Assembly (NCBI RefSeq): GCF_030687535.1
Contig: NZ_CP117437.1
Location: 3,679,501 to 3,743,500 of the forward strand
DNA: 64,000 bases
DNA from: Pseudomonas sp. FP2335
GTDB taxonomy: Bacteria > Pseudomonadota > Gammaproteobacteria > Pseudomonadales > Pseudomonadaceae
Direction of reading: 5' to 3'
The notes under the pieces were generated by a model, which ran no database searches, had not been told where the DNA came from, and was given only the letters and a program-made list of their open reading frames with translations. Positions 21,323 through 30,383 of this stretch are shown here, one piece after another; position 1 is the first letter of the stretch, and every line of letters starts with the position of its first letter. The translations under genes were made by a program, and so were the position numbers.

Positions 21323-22690
21323 CTACCCGGCCTTTTTTCCGTAGGGCAACAGACGCAGGCCGCTGGCCACCGCCCCCACCAAGGCAAAGCCACAGCCCAG
21401 CCACAATGCGACTTGCGGGCCGCTGTCGACGAACAGGTGAAAACACAATGCCACCAACGACGCGCCCAATGTCTGCCCAAGCAAGCGTGAAATCGCCACG
21501 ATGCCACTGGCGCCGCCGCTGCGGGCCAACGGCGCACTGGTCATCAAGGCCTTGAGGTTGGGTGACTGGAAGAAGCCAAAACCGGCGCCACACAACGCCA
21601 TCCGCCAGCCAATATCGAACGCCGACGCCCCATCGCCCAGGCTGGCCAATGCGGCCATACCGGCACTGAGCAGCAACAGGCCAATGCCGCACAACAGCCC
21701 CAGTGACACCCGGTCCGCCAAGCGTCCGGCCACCAGCGCCATCACCGCGACCACTGCCGGCCAAGGCGTCATCAGGAAACCGGTTTGCACCTGGCTATGG
21801 CCCAACACCGCCTGCAGCAGGAAAGGCAACGACACAAAGGCCAGGCCTTGGGCACTGAAGGCGCAAATCGCCGTCAGGGACGACAAGGCAAACAGCGGCC
21901 GCTTGAACAGATCCAGGGCCAGCATCGGCGCGGGATGCCCGGCCTGACGCCGCAGCAGTAACACACCGCAGACCAGCGCCAACGCAATCAACCCCAACGT
22001 CAACGCCCCCTGGGCACCATGCACCGCCGTGCCCAGGCCAAGCACCAACAGGGCGAACAATCCAGCACACAACAACGCCGCGAGGCGGTCGAACGCGTGC
22101 CCGGTCATCGGCAAGGTGGGCAACGAACGCAGGCCCAGGACCAAGGCCAACACCCCCAGCGGCACGTTGATCAGGTACAGCCAGTGCCAGGTGCTGACCG
22201 ACAAAATCGCCGACGCCGCCGTCGGCCCGAGGGTAAACGCCAGCCCCACCACCAGCGAGTTATAGCCCAGGCCGCGGCCAAGCATGTTGGACGGGTAGAT
22301 ATGCCGCAGCAACGCGGTATTCACGCTCATGATCGCCGCGGCGCCCAGGCCCTGCACCACCCGCGCGGCGGTCAGGGTCTGCAGCGAACCGGCCAGGCCG
22401 CAAAACAGTGACGAGACGATAAACAGCAGTAAGCCGCCGAGATACACCCGGCGGTGCCCCAGCACATCGCTCAGCGACGCGAACGGCAGCACGGTGGCGA
22501 TGATCGCCAGTTGGTAGGCGTTGACCACCCAGATCACCGACGCGGAATCCGTGCCGATGCCTTCCGCCAAGGTCGGTAACGCGGTATTGACGATGGCCGT
22601 GTCTAGGGTCGCCATGCCGATCCCCAGGGAAATCGCAATCACGGCAGGCAGGCGTTTATTGAGGGGCAACCCATCGGCAACAGAAGACAT
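21323..22690 (-). CDS. MFS drug exporter, DHA2 (EmrB/QacA) type
   Basis: A 455-residue, about 14-helix proton-driven exporter. The N-terminus has the DHA2 hallmark DTAIVNTALPTLA after helix one and motif A as SLSDVLGHRRVYLGG, followed by ARVVQGLGAAAIM. Such proteins export drugs, dyes or antibiotics. The start MSSVADGLPL is the first ATG. No regulator is adjacent. Confidence 0.92.
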   Translation of the reverse strand: MSSVADGLPLNKRLPAVIAISLGIGMATLDTAIVNTALPTLAEGIGTDSASVIWVVNAYQLAIIATVLPFASLSDVLGHRRVYLGGLLLFIVSSLFCGLAGSLQTLTAARVVQGLGAAAIMSVNTALLRHIYPSNMLGRGLGYNSLVVGLAFTLGPTAASAILSVSTWHWLYLINVPLGVLALVLGLRSLPTLPMTGHAFDRLAALLCAGLFALLVLGLGTAVHGAQGALTLGLIALALVCGVLLLRRQAGHPAPMLALDLFKRPLFALSSLTAICAFSAQGLAFVSLPFLLQAVLGHSQVQTGFLMTPWPAVVAVMALVAGRLADRVSLGLLCGIGLLLLSAGMAALASLGDGASAFDIGWRMALCGAGFGFFQSPNLKALMTSAPLARSGGASGIVAISRLLGQTLGASLVALCFHLFVDSGPQVALWLGCGFALVGAVASGLRLLPYGKKAG

Positions 22691-22792
22691 GAACGATCCG
22701 CGCAGGTGACAAAGGTGTCTAGAGTAAGGGCTGCGCGGAGTTTTTTCAGTGGCTGATTACAGGGCTGTCAGCATTTTCATGTTAAGCCGTGC

Positions 22793-23653
22793 TCAACGCG
22801 CCAGCGCGCTCAGGTCCAAACGCCCTTCGTTGATCGGCGGGCACCAGTAATATCCGCCGGTCAACGGCGTACTGATGCGATACAGGCCATCGACAATCCC
22901 GTCTTCCAGGCCGCTCATGCGGCGCAGTTGCGCTTCGAACGCATCGAACGAATGGCCGAACGCAAGGAACATCAACCCTGCCTGGCCGTTCTCGGCCCAA
23001 GGCATCGAGCGGCGGACCACAAAGGCTTCCGGGGTGAAGCTTTCCTGGGCGGTGCGTTTGGTGTGGGCAGATTCCGGGGCGTCGTCGAGTTCTTCGTTGT
23101 CGCCATGGCGGCGGCCGATGATGTGGTCGCGCTCCTGGGCCGGCAACGCGGCGAAGCCATCGAGGTCGTGCTGCCATTGCTGGATTGCGGCGAAGCTGGC
23201 GCCGCTGTCGGTCAAGGCGGCCTCGACGGCAGCGTCGTCGTGGGGGTTTTCGGTGCCGTCTTCGTAGTCGGTGAGGTCGAAACCGGTCTTGTAGCGGAAG
23301 CCTTCGGTCGACTGCACAAGACTGAACGCCGGGGCCAGGGCTTTTTCCAGCGCGCGGCTGCGCAACAGCAGTTCACCGCGATCCACGCCATGCAGCCAGA
23401 CCCACAGCGCATGCTGGGTGGACGGGTTATGCGCGCCCGGGCCGCTGACGGTCGGGAACGTACGCAGGCCATCGATCTGCGCACCGAGCGCAGTCACCAG
23501 CGGCTCACCGAAACCGACCACTGCCGAATCCGTCAACTGCACCAGTGCGTCCAGCGCAGCGGGCACAGCGTCCAGGGAAGCCACGGCAAAAAACAGATGG
23601 CGTGCCTGCAAAGGCACCGGTGCGGCAAGAATGCCCGGCTGGTACTGACTCAT
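22793..23653 (-). CDS. Dyp-type heme peroxidase (YfeX-like)
   Basis: A 286-residue dye-decolourising peroxidase of the bacterial cytoplasmic type. It has the distal-site segment YEDGTENP (Asp132), the proximal heme-ligand histidine in ESAHTKRT (His197) and the arginine-containing strand FVVRRSMPW. No Tat or Sec signal is visible. The usual GFVDG is changed to DYEDG but the aspartate is retained. AAGGAG lies upstream of ATG 23653. Monocistronic by context. Confidence 0.92.
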   Translation of the reverse strand: MSQYQPGILAAPVPLQARHLFFAVASLDAVPAALDALVQLTDSAVVGFGEPLVTALGAQIDGLRTFPTVSGPGAHNPSTQHALWVWLHGVDRGELLLRSRALEKALAPAFSLVQSTEGFRYKTGFDLTDYEDGTENPHDDAAVEAALTDSGASFAAIQQWQHDLDGFAALPAQERDHIIGRRHGDNEELDDAPESAHTKRTAQESFTPEAFVVRRSMPWAENGQAGLMFLAFGHSFDAFEAQLRRMSGLEDGIVDGLYRISTPLTGGYYWCPPINEGRLDLSALAR

Positions 23654-23792
23654 GTGAACTCCTTCAAAATAAGGCGCGCAGTTTAACCGCCGCGCGCAAG
23701 CGTGAGTACAAGAATGCGCACAAGCCTTGCCTTAGAGCCTGTTGATGGGTGACTCTCTAGTCATGTTTTGCAACTATTCCAGGGGTAGCGAC

Positions 23793-25409
23793 ATGACCAC
23801 CAGCAACCTGCTCGCCCAGCTGTTTCCCGCCTCCGCCGCCGAGATTCCCGAGCAATACCGCCTGGCGGCGCCTATTGAACAGCGCGAGTATCTGGTCGAT
23901 GGCCAGTTGCGGATCTGGAATGGGCCGCTCGCCCAGGTGCAGAGCCCGGTGCAACTGGGTGAAAAACGCGTGCATATCGGCAGCACGCCGTTGCTGGACG
24001 CCGACACCGCCCTCACCGCCCTCGACGCCGCCGTGCGCGCCTACGACCGTGGCCAGGGTGAATGGCCGACGATGCGCGTGGTCGAGCGCATCAGGCACGT
24101 CGAAGCGTTTTTGCACCGCATGCGCGAGCAGCGCGACGTGGTGGTCAAGCTGCTGATGTGGGAAATCGGCAAGAACCTCAAGGACTCGCAGAAAGAATTC
24201 GACCGCACCTGCGACTACATCACCGACACCATCAACGCCCTCAAGGAACTCGACCGCCGCTCCAGCCGCTTCGAGCTGGAGCAGGACACCCTCGGCCAGA
24301 TCCGCCGCGTCCCCCTGGGCGTGGCACTGTGCATGGGCCCCTACAATTATCCGCTCAACGAGACGTTCACCACGCTGATCCCGGCGCTGATCATGGGCAA
24401 CACCGTGGTGTTCAAGCCGGCCAAGCTTGGCGTGCTGTTGATTCGCCCGTTGCTCGAAGCGTTCTGCGACAGCTTCCCGGCCGGGGTGATCAACGTGATC
24501 TACGGCAGCGGCCGCGAGACCGTCAGCGCGCTGATGGCCAGCGGCAAGATCGACATCTTTGCGTTTATCGGCACCAACAAGGCTGCCAGCGACCTGAAAA
24601 AGCTGCATCCAAAACCCCACCGCTTGCGCGCGGCGCTGGGCCTGGATGCGAAAAACCCTGGCATCGTGCTGCCCGAGGTGGACCTGGACAACGCAGTGAG
24701 CGAGGCCGTCACCGGCTCCTTGTCGTTCAACGGCCAGCGTTGCACCGCGTTGAAAATCCTCTTTGTACATGAAGACGTAGTCGCCAGCTTTATTGAGAAA
24801 TTCAACCAGAAGCTGACCACCCTCAAACCCGGGATGCCGTGGGAAGACGGTGTTTCGCTGACGCCGCTGCCGGAAGCCGGCAAGGTCGACTACCTCAACG
24901 GCCTGGTGGCCGATGCCGCGCAACACGGCGCCCAGGTGGTGAACGCCCATGGCGGCGAAAGCCGCGGTTCGTTCTTCTACCCGGCGGTGCTGTACCCGGT
25001 GAACCCGCAGATGCGCGTATACCACGAAGAACAGTTCGGCCCTGTGGTGCCGATCGTGCCTTACCGCGACCTGGAGACCGTGATCGACTACGTGCTGGAC
25101 TCGGATTTCGGCCAGCAGTTGAGTATTTTCGGCACCAACCCCGAAGCCGTCGGCAAGCTGGTGGACACCTTCGCCAACCAGGTCGGCCGCATCAATATCA
25201 ACGCCCAGTGCCAGCGCGGGCCGGACACCTTCCCGTTCAACGGGCGCAAGAACTCGGCCGAGGGCACGCTGTCGGTGCATGACGCCTTGCGCGTGTTCTC
25301 GATCCGTACGTTGGTGGCGACCAAGTTCCAGGAGAGCAACAAGGCATTGGTCAGCGATATCCTGAAAAACCGTGACTCCAGCTTCCTGACGACCGACTAC
25401 ATCTTCTAA
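23793..25409 (+). CDS. Aldehyde dehydrogenase, GapN-like (catalytic Glu missing)
   Basis: A 538-residue ALDH-superfamily protein of the kind usually named NADP-dependent glyceraldehyde-3-phosphate dehydrogenase. Recognisable: Asn185 in GPYNYP, Lys208 in VFKPA, the nucleophile Cys317 in FNGQRCTALK (a GapN-type motif) and EEQFGPV. At the position of the general-base Glu (normally LELGGK, 34 residues before the Cys) it reads LGLDAKNP, so the Glu is Gly283. Start at 23793 has AGGGG upstream; an in-frame ATG at 23742 would add a poor leader. If it is active as GapN it would bypass phosphoglycerate kinase in glycolysis. Confidence 0.85.
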   Translation: MTTSNLLAQLFPASAAEIPEQYRLAAPIEQREYLVDGQLRIWNGPLAQVQSPVQLGEKRVHIGSTPLLDADTALTALDAAVRAYDRGQGEWPTMRVVERIRHVEAFLHRMREQRDVVVKLLMWEIGKNLKDSQKEFDRTCDYITDTINALKELDRRSSRFELEQDTLGQIRRVPLGVALCMGPYNYPLNETFTTLIPALIMGNTVVFKPAKLGVLLIRPLLEAFCDSFPAGVINVIYGSGRETVSALMASGKIDIFAFIGTNKAASDLKKLHPKPHRLRAALGLDAKNPGIVLPEVDLDNAVSEAVTGSLSFNGQRCTALKILFVHEDVVASFIEKFNQKLTTLKPGMPWEDGVSLTPLPEAGKVDYLNGLVADAAQHGAQVVNAHGGESRGSFFYPAVLYPVNPQMRVYHEEQFGPVVPIVPYRDLETVIDYVLDSDFGQQLSIFGTNPEAVGKLVDTFANQVGRININAQCQRGPDTFPFNGRKNSAEGTLSVHDALRVFSIRTLVATKFQESNKALVSDILKNRDSSFLTTDYIF

Positions 25410-25420
25410 ACACACCGCTG

Positions 25421-25446
25421 GCCAGTCTTGTGTGGGGCTGGCTTTT
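25421..25446 (+). terminator. Weak terminator after the GapN-like gene
   Basis: GCCAG-N12-CTGGC followed by TTTT, 12 bases after the stop codon. The short stem makes this uncertain. Confidence 0.35.
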
Positions 25447-25532
25447 GTGGGAGCTGGCTTGCCTGCGATGCAGGCACCTCGGTCTTTCAGTCAGACCAGG
25501 GTGATGCAATCGCAGGTAAGCCAGCTCCCACA
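25446..25532. repeat. REPIN-like paired palindromic repeat
   Basis: Left arm TGTGGGAGCTGGCTTGCC and right arm GTAAGCCAGCTCCCACA, both of the CTGGC type, 87 bases end to end. It lies between the GapN-like gene and the FUSC gene, and open frame through it is not coding. Confidence 0.85.
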
Positions 25533-25575
25533 GTTGACTGCACGCGTCCTGACTATTGAGGCCATTTTAGTACCG

Positions 25576-26637
25576 ATGAACCTGCCCCTCTTCGCCCGGC
25601 GCCTGCTGCGCCCGCTGCTCGACCCGTACCGCCGCTATCGCCACGCCAAGCTGATCCACGCCGTGCGCGTGTCCATCGGCCTGCTGGCGACGATCCTGCT
25701 GACCACCGGGATCAACCTGCCCCACGGCGAGTGGGCGTCGGTGACCATGCTCATCGTGATCGGCGGCTTGCAGCACCACGGCAATATCGGCAAGAAAGCC
25801 GTGGAGCGCGCCTACGGCACCTTGATCGGCGCCAGCGTCGGCTTGCTGCTGGTGCTGCAACAGGCGTGGCTGGGCCAGCCGCTGCTGACCTACTTGCTGA
25901 TGTCCGTGGTGTGCGGGTTCTTTTCCTATCACGCCATCGGCAAGGGCGGGTACATCGCGCTGCTGTCGGCGATCACGGTGTTTATCGTCGCCGGGCATGG
26001 CGACAACCCTATATCGGATGGCTTGTGGCGCACCGTCGACATCCTCATTGGCATCGTGCTGGCCCTGGCCTTCTCGTTCGCCCTGCCGTTGTATGCGGTG
26101 TATTCGTGGCGCTACAACCTGGCCAGTGCGTTGCGTGATTGTGCCGAGATTTATAGCCGGATTATCAGCGGGCGGTCGGTCACCGATGATGAGCATTTCA
26201 AACTGCTTAACCGCCTGAATGCGGCGATGCTGCAATTGCGCTCGCTGATGCCCTCGGTGTCCAAGGAAGTCAAAATTTCCATGACCGAATTGGACGCTAT
26301 CCAGCGTCATCTGCGCCTGTGCATCAGCACCCTGGAGATTCTTGGCAACACGCGTCCCGATCCTCGCGATGAACAGGCGATGGCGCGGATGCAAGTGATG
26401 TTGAAGGCCGAACATCGACAGATTCGCGTGCAGTTGGTGGGGATGGCGCGGGCGTTGAAGTCGGGGGTGGTGGAGCGCTTGGAGCGGCACGGCAACATCA
26501 CAGCAGCGGAGCCTGTGCTGGATACACCGGTCTATAGTGCTCTGGATGGGTATCAGTTGTTGACGTTGCAGTTGTTGAGCAATGTCGATGCGATGCGTGC
26601 GCGGCTAGCAAAAACGTCAATCCGGTGGAGCATCTAA
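25576..26637 (+). CDS. FUSC-family inner-membrane protein
   Basis: A 353-residue protein with about six hydrophobic helices in the first 190 residues (for example VSIGLLATILLTTGINL and LLTYLLMSVVCGFF) and a soluble helical C-terminal domain. This matches the FUSC/YccS-like proteins related to fusaric-acid and aromatic-acid efflux components. ATG 25576 is chosen because earlier in-frame starts would translate the REPIN. The substrate is unknown and no membrane-fusion partner is adjacent. Confidence 0.85.
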   Translation: MNLPLFARRLLRPLLDPYRRYRHAKLIHAVRVSIGLLATILLTTGINLPHGEWASVTMLIVIGGLQHHGNIGKKAVERAYGTLIGASVGLLLVLQQAWLGQPLLTYLLMSVVCGFFSYHAIGKGGYIALLSAITVFIVAGHGDNPISDGLWRTVDILIGIVLALAFSFALPLYAVYSWRYNLASALRDCAEIYSRIISGRSVTDDEHFKLLNRLNAAMLQLRSLMPSVSKEVKISMTELDAIQRHLRLCISTLEILGNTRPDPRDEQAMARMQVMLKAEHRQIRVQLVGMARALKSGVVERLERHGNITAAEPVLDTPVYSALDGYQLLTLQLLSNVDAMRARLAKTSIRWSI

Positions 26638-26646
26638 ACAAGCGAA

Positions 26647-26680
26647 AACCGGAACAGATACAAAAGCATCTGCTCCGGTT
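26647..26680. terminator. Hairpin between convergent genes
   Basis: AACCGGA-ACAGAT-N8-ATCTG-CTCCGGTT, nearly perfect, between the FUSC stop and the end of the Ig-like gene. Read on the minus strand it is followed by a short T run (GGTTTTCG), so it may be a weak terminator for the Ig-like gene. Confidence 0.5.
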
Positions 26681-26689
26681 CACCACCTG

Positions 26690-29600
26690 TCAGAAAATAA
26701 CCAACGTCAACAAATTCCCCAGTTCAGACGCATTGATCTCACCACCGCTATAAAGGTTCTTACCGTAACGAGCCAAGAAGCCGGCACTGTCAGTTGACCA
26801 GAACGCTTGGTGAGCTTGCCCCCGCCAGCTCCCGCCACCATACACATCATAGATCTCCCGAAGCTCACCCAAGCTCGGCAACCGCCCTCCTCGGCCACTT
26901 GCCTGGCTGCCACTCTCGTGATAACCACCACCACCGCCAAAGTCCATGAAGTACTTCACACCGCCTACGCTAACGGTATAACCCAGTACATTGCCATCAG
27001 CATCAGTCACCGTGATGTACGCGCTTCCATTACCACGGACGCTGACTGCTCCCGTCTGCGAATTCACCCGCGCACACGCTTCATTGTTTGAGCGGTAGGT
27101 GTAAGGAGTGCGGCCGCCAGTGGCAGATCGCGTAAAGACACCTGGACCGCTGTGAGGTGCATAGTTTGGGTCATCTCTCCATAACCAGATACGTTGGTTC
27201 AGTGTAACTGCTCCGGTATTTATGGAGAGGGCAGCCCCCCGCTGAATGGTCGTGGTGCCAGACGAAGGCTGGGTGTCATATAACCCCACTGCCCTGTATG
27301 CATAACTGCGAACCTGAGCAAGAGTACGCGTATAGCTCCAGTCCCCACTCGCGTTTACCGGACGATCGATCAGCTGAACGTTGTTTTCATATAGCCGGAC
27401 TTGCTGGTTGGCTGTGGCTTTGCCCTTAAGCGTCACGCTAGTGTCGTAGGTAGTAGCGTTGTTGGCCAGCTGGCCCCGTGAGTCGTGTACGGTCAGAGTA
27501 GGCGTAATGAAAGTTAAATGCTGAACGGTGTATTTGCGCACTGGAAACATCAATGCATCGGTCTTGTTTGCGCTGCGGTTGAAGCTGACCCAGCAACGTA
27601 ACTCCAGTTCCGAAGCATTCTTGAGCGTACGCAATTCAGACACCAATGCCGGGGTGCTAATGCCACTCGTCACGCCGCCGCTGCCAACAAGTTCACCATC
27701 CAACAACACGCGCTCGTAGTCAGTGTCATCAGCATTTTTGCCGTGATACTCCAGCCAAACCCGTTGGAATTCTTGGGCAAAGTGCCAGGGCCCTGCCATC
27801 ACCAGTTCCGTGCCAACAAGTGCACCCGTGTTGAGCGTATCGCCGCTATGCCCTTGGATGACGGGTTGCTGAAACGTCGGTGGCAACAGTTCCAGACTTA
27901 GTGCCGGCGACGGTGTTTCCCGCCCTCCGCGGATCAACCAGTACTGCACGGTGATGAACCTTCCGCCAGCCTGAATGTTAGCCCCCACCGTTTCCGCCGG
28001 CACATCAAAGTCAACAGTTTTGAATGTATTGCCAGGCTTGGTTTCGCAATAGGTCCCAACGCCATCATCACCTGTAAAGCACATTTTAATTTCATCAGAG
28101 GGCAGGATCTGCGGAGTCGTAACCCGGACTGTCGCGCCGTTTAGTGCCGCCTCGGCTTGCAACTTGTCGGGGTTTTTCTGCGCTTCCAGTACCTCTGGGC
28201 GGAGCAACGTGCCTATCGGGCTACCAACGGTTACTTCAAGCACTTCAGAATGCAACGGCCGCGAGCCATTCGCAGGAATCAGGGAATAACTCAAGCGGAT
28301 AGTCCCGCCGAGATTGGCGTCTGCGTAGTGCCTGTCCAGTGAAAATAGAACAGGTCTACCCGCTGTCGCTGTGCTGAGACGGATTTCACCGTTGGTACTG
28401 CCGGTCGGGGCGCTTCCTACCAGGCGCCATTGAAAGAGGTCGCCGGGGGCGGTCCTCAAATAGGGCAGTGTGATATCGAGCTGACCAAACAGGTCACGCG
28501 GGTCCAAGTTGTCCTGATCATCGACCCTATCGATTTCCGGCCGTGGCATTTCAGCTAATCGAGGGCCGAACTCCACGAACGTCGATTCGGACTCGCGAAC
28601 GGTTTGCGTGCCCGCCCCCAGCAGGCGGACCACGCCATCGTCGACCTTATAGAAAACCCTCACTGGGCCCAACCCAATGAACCGCGAAAAAATGGCGTTA
28701 GAGACCGTGCGAAAACGCGTTGGCGGCGGTGGATCGCCTGCGATGTGGCTGACTTCATAGGAGACAATCCCCCCGCCCGGCAAGTAAGCCTCCATACAGA
28801 GGGTGACCAGGTAACCGGGGTCGTAGGGGGTGAAGGACGGGTTGGGATACTCAACGGTGACGAAAGGTTCGCTGGGGTCTACCACGCCCCCCAGGGCTTG
28901 CACCACATTGACCGCCGGCATATTCGCAATCGTGCCGGAGATCAGGACCGTCAACGACTGGGAGGTGGCTATTGATGTTCCCAATGGGAAATCCAGCCGC
29001 CAGGTAATCTTCATCGAGCCCTGGACCAACTGTTTGATAATGTCCTCATCTACATTGAAAAAACTGGACCGGCCCGGATTAACCAAGGCATCGGGCAATT
29101 CCACTGTAAAGGTGGAACTATCGGCGCGGGTACAGCTCAACGTCACTACGATACGAGCGCCCGCAGGCGTCAAGCTTCCATCTGGCAGCCGACGAGGAGT
29201 AACAACCTCGACCCGGAAATTGCTTCCCGCCTCTTCGTCATAGTTGACTGTTGTCGCGTCCATAAAGTTGACTTGGAAGTACGCGCGCTCAAGCAGGCTC
29301 GGATCTAGCTCGGCTAGCAGGTTCACAGCTTGAGAAAAGTGTTCAACATGCCCCGAGCGATTTTCAACCTCATCAAAAACCTGATAGCGGATAGATATCA
29401 GCCCGCTGCCGGTACCAATGATCGCAGGGGGGACCTCCACCTCAATCGGTTTCAGGCCTTCAGCATGCTCATCATCGAGCTCAAAGATCACCAAATTCAA
29501 GATTGTGTCCCAGTACAGATACACCTTATCGCGCACACGTTTGCCGGGGTAATCGATGGTCAGCGTCACACCTAGCGCCGCACGCTCTGGCGTCAAGACT

Positions 29601-30094
29601 GCACCAGGGCCTGCCAGGTCAGCAGGCAAACTCAACTGCAGTTTATCGTGGTAGCCCAGCCCAGGCTGCTCGTCGAGACCTGGCCTTTCCACCTTGGCGA
29701 AAACAGTCAGATTGTCCGAGGTGCTAGGGGTGCCGGGGCCATTTCGAACCACACGTGAAAACACCGGAAATGTGAGGCCTAGCGGAAACCGTTCTTCTTC
29801 TATGACAAGCCGGAAGAAGCTATTGGTTTCCTCGCCGGACCTGACAAAGTCCGACGCCAGTGGGATGACACTATTCTGCGCGTAAATCTCAAAAGTATCG
29901 CCGATGCTTAATCCGGTCCATCGGGAGAGCGTGACAAGCAAATAGGGCTGAAGATGGCGTGCGCCCAAGCCTATATCTGCCCCCACTACACCTAGTACCG
30001 GGTTGGAAAAAATCGGCGGTTCAAGATCATTGACGTGCGTGGAAGGCTGGCAACAAACAGGCAGGTGCGACTGCACCGCTGGTTCTTTAGACAT
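26690..30094 (-). CDS. Large multidomain beta-rich protein with Ig-like and lectin-like C-terminus
   Basis: A 1134-residue protein that I do not recognise as a named family. The first 860 residues are repeated beta-strand-rich segments of roughly 100-150 residues with few cysteines. Residues about 862-953 look like an adhesin-type Ig domain (ANQQVRLYENN, NASGDWSYT). Residues 954-1045 resemble a Big_2 domain (NSQTGAVSVRGNG, AYITVTDADG). The last 90 residues (GRLPSLGELREIYDVYG, FWSTDSAG) resemble the C-type-lectin-like or DUF1566-type ends seen in bacterial adhesins. No signal peptide is visible, so the export route is unclear. ATG 30094 has AAGGAG seven bases upstream. Composition is AT-richer than the neighbours, suggesting transfer. 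A LuxR-type box lies 75 bases upstream. Confidence 0.7.
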   Translation of the reverse strand: MSKEPAVQSHLPVCCQPSTHVNDLEPPIFSNPVLGVVGADIGLGARHLQPYLLVTLSRWTGLSIGDTFEIYAQNSVIPLASDFVRSGEETNSFFRLVIEEERFPLGLTFPVFSRVVRNGPGTPSTSDNLTVFAKVERPGLDEQPGLGYHDKLQLSLPADLAGPGAVLTPERAALGVTLTIDYPGKRVRDKVYLYWDTILNLVIFELDDEHAEGLKPIEVEVPPAIIGTGSGLISIRYQVFDEVENRSGHVEHFSQAVNLLAELDPSLLERAYFQVNFMDATTVNYDEEAGSNFRVEVVTPRRLPDGSLTPAGARIVVTLSCTRADSSTFTVELPDALVNPGRSSFFNVDEDIIKQLVQGSMKITWRLDFPLGTSIATSQSLTVLISGTIANMPAVNVVQALGGVVDPSEPFVTVEYPNPSFTPYDPGYLVTLCMEAYLPGGGIVSYEVSHIAGDPPPPTRFRTVSNAIFSRFIGLGPVRVFYKVDDGVVRLLGAGTQTVRESESTFVEFGPRLAEMPRPEIDRVDDQDNLDPRDLFGQLDITLPYLRTAPGDLFQWRLVGSAPTGSTNGEIRLSTATAGRPVLFSLDRHYADANLGGTIRLSYSLIPANGSRPLHSEVLEVTVGSPIGTLLRPEVLEAQKNPDKLQAEAALNGATVRVTTPQILPSDEIKMCFTGDDGVGTYCETKPGNTFKTVDFDVPAETVGANIQAGGRFITVQYWLIRGGRETPSPALSLELLPPTFQQPVIQGHSGDTLNTGALVGTELVMAGPWHFAQEFQRVWLEYHGKNADDTDYERVLLDGELVGSGGVTSGISTPALVSELRTLKNASELELRCWVSFNRSANKTDALMFPVRKYTVQHLTFITPTLTVHDSRGQLANNATTYDTSVTLKGKATANQQVRLYENNVQLIDRPVNASGDWSYTRTLAQVRSYAYRAVGLYDTQPSSGTTTIQRGAALSINTGAVTLNQRIWLWRDDPNYAPHSGPGVFTRSATGGRTPYTYRSNNEACARVNSQTGAVSVRGNGSAYITVTDADGNVLGYTVSVGGVKYFMDFGGGGGYHESGSQASGRGGRLPSLGELREIYDVYGGGSWRGQAHQAFWSTDSAGFLARYGKNLYSGGEINASELGNLLTLVIF

Positions 30095-30168
30095 GATTGA
30101 ACTCCTTGAACGCGGGCCTTTCAGGCCACGAGACAAGGAAATCAAACTCCTGGAGAGTCTTAGCGTCT

Positions 30169-30188
30169 ACCTGTCAGAACTGACAGTC
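30169..30188 (-). promoter_or_regulatory. LuxR-type (las/rhl-like) box upstream of the Ig-like gene
   Basis: CTGTCA-GAAC-TGACAG (30171-30186) is a perfect palindrome fitting CT-N12-AG. On the minus strand the 18 bases CTGTCAGTTCTGACAGGT differ at two positions from the lasB OP1 box as I recall it. Its centre lies about 35 bases before a possible -10 (TTTGAT, 30146-30141), the class II geometry. Assignment is by pattern, not experiment. Confidence 0.6.
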
Positions 30189-30340
30189 ACGACGAGTGGT
30201 ACTGCATTGCGTGGTCATCTTGCGAGCGTGACATTTGTGCTTTGCAAGTGGGTTCACATCTTTCCCTACATATTTTTCACGATTTATTCACATCTGCAGC
30301 CGTAGTGTGAAGCCTCATCCGTTACAAATGTTGCATATCA

Positions 30341-30369
30341 AGCCCGCCGCCCCAGCGGGCTTTTTTTTT
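30341..30369 (+). terminator. Plus-strand terminator without an assigned gene
   Basis: AGCCCGC-CGCCCCA-GCGGGCT followed by nine T residues on the plus strand. Both flanking genes are on the minus strand, and in that direction no T run follows the stem. It could end an unseen short plus-strand RNA or block antisense transcription into tetR. Confidence 0.65.
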
Positions 30370-30383
30370 GCCTCGGATCTGCT

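Noticed and set aside
22765..22780. CTGTCAGCATTTTCAT as a third LuxR-type box
   Set aside because: Only the left half fits; the right half is TTTCAT instead of TGACAG, and it lies downstream of, not before, a gene.
25432..25575. N-terminal extension of the FUSC protein
   Set aside because: The extension would translate the REPIN; ATG 25576 gives a normal start.
26784..26799. CTGTCAGTTGACC inside the Ig-like gene
   Set aside because: Arm spacing is wrong for a LuxR-type box and the site is within coding sequence near the 3' end.
30171..30186. LexA box interpretation of CTGTCAGAACTGACAG
   Set aside because: It fits CTGT-N8-ACAG, but LexA sites have AT-rich centres, whereas both copies here have C and G next to the CTGT/ACAG halves and match las/rhl boxes better.
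30003..30305. 100-codon plus-strand open frame before the orphan terminator
   Set aside because: It begins antisense to the Ig-like gene, has no ribosome binding site, and crosses the LuxR-type box. An untranslated RNA is more plausible than this protein.
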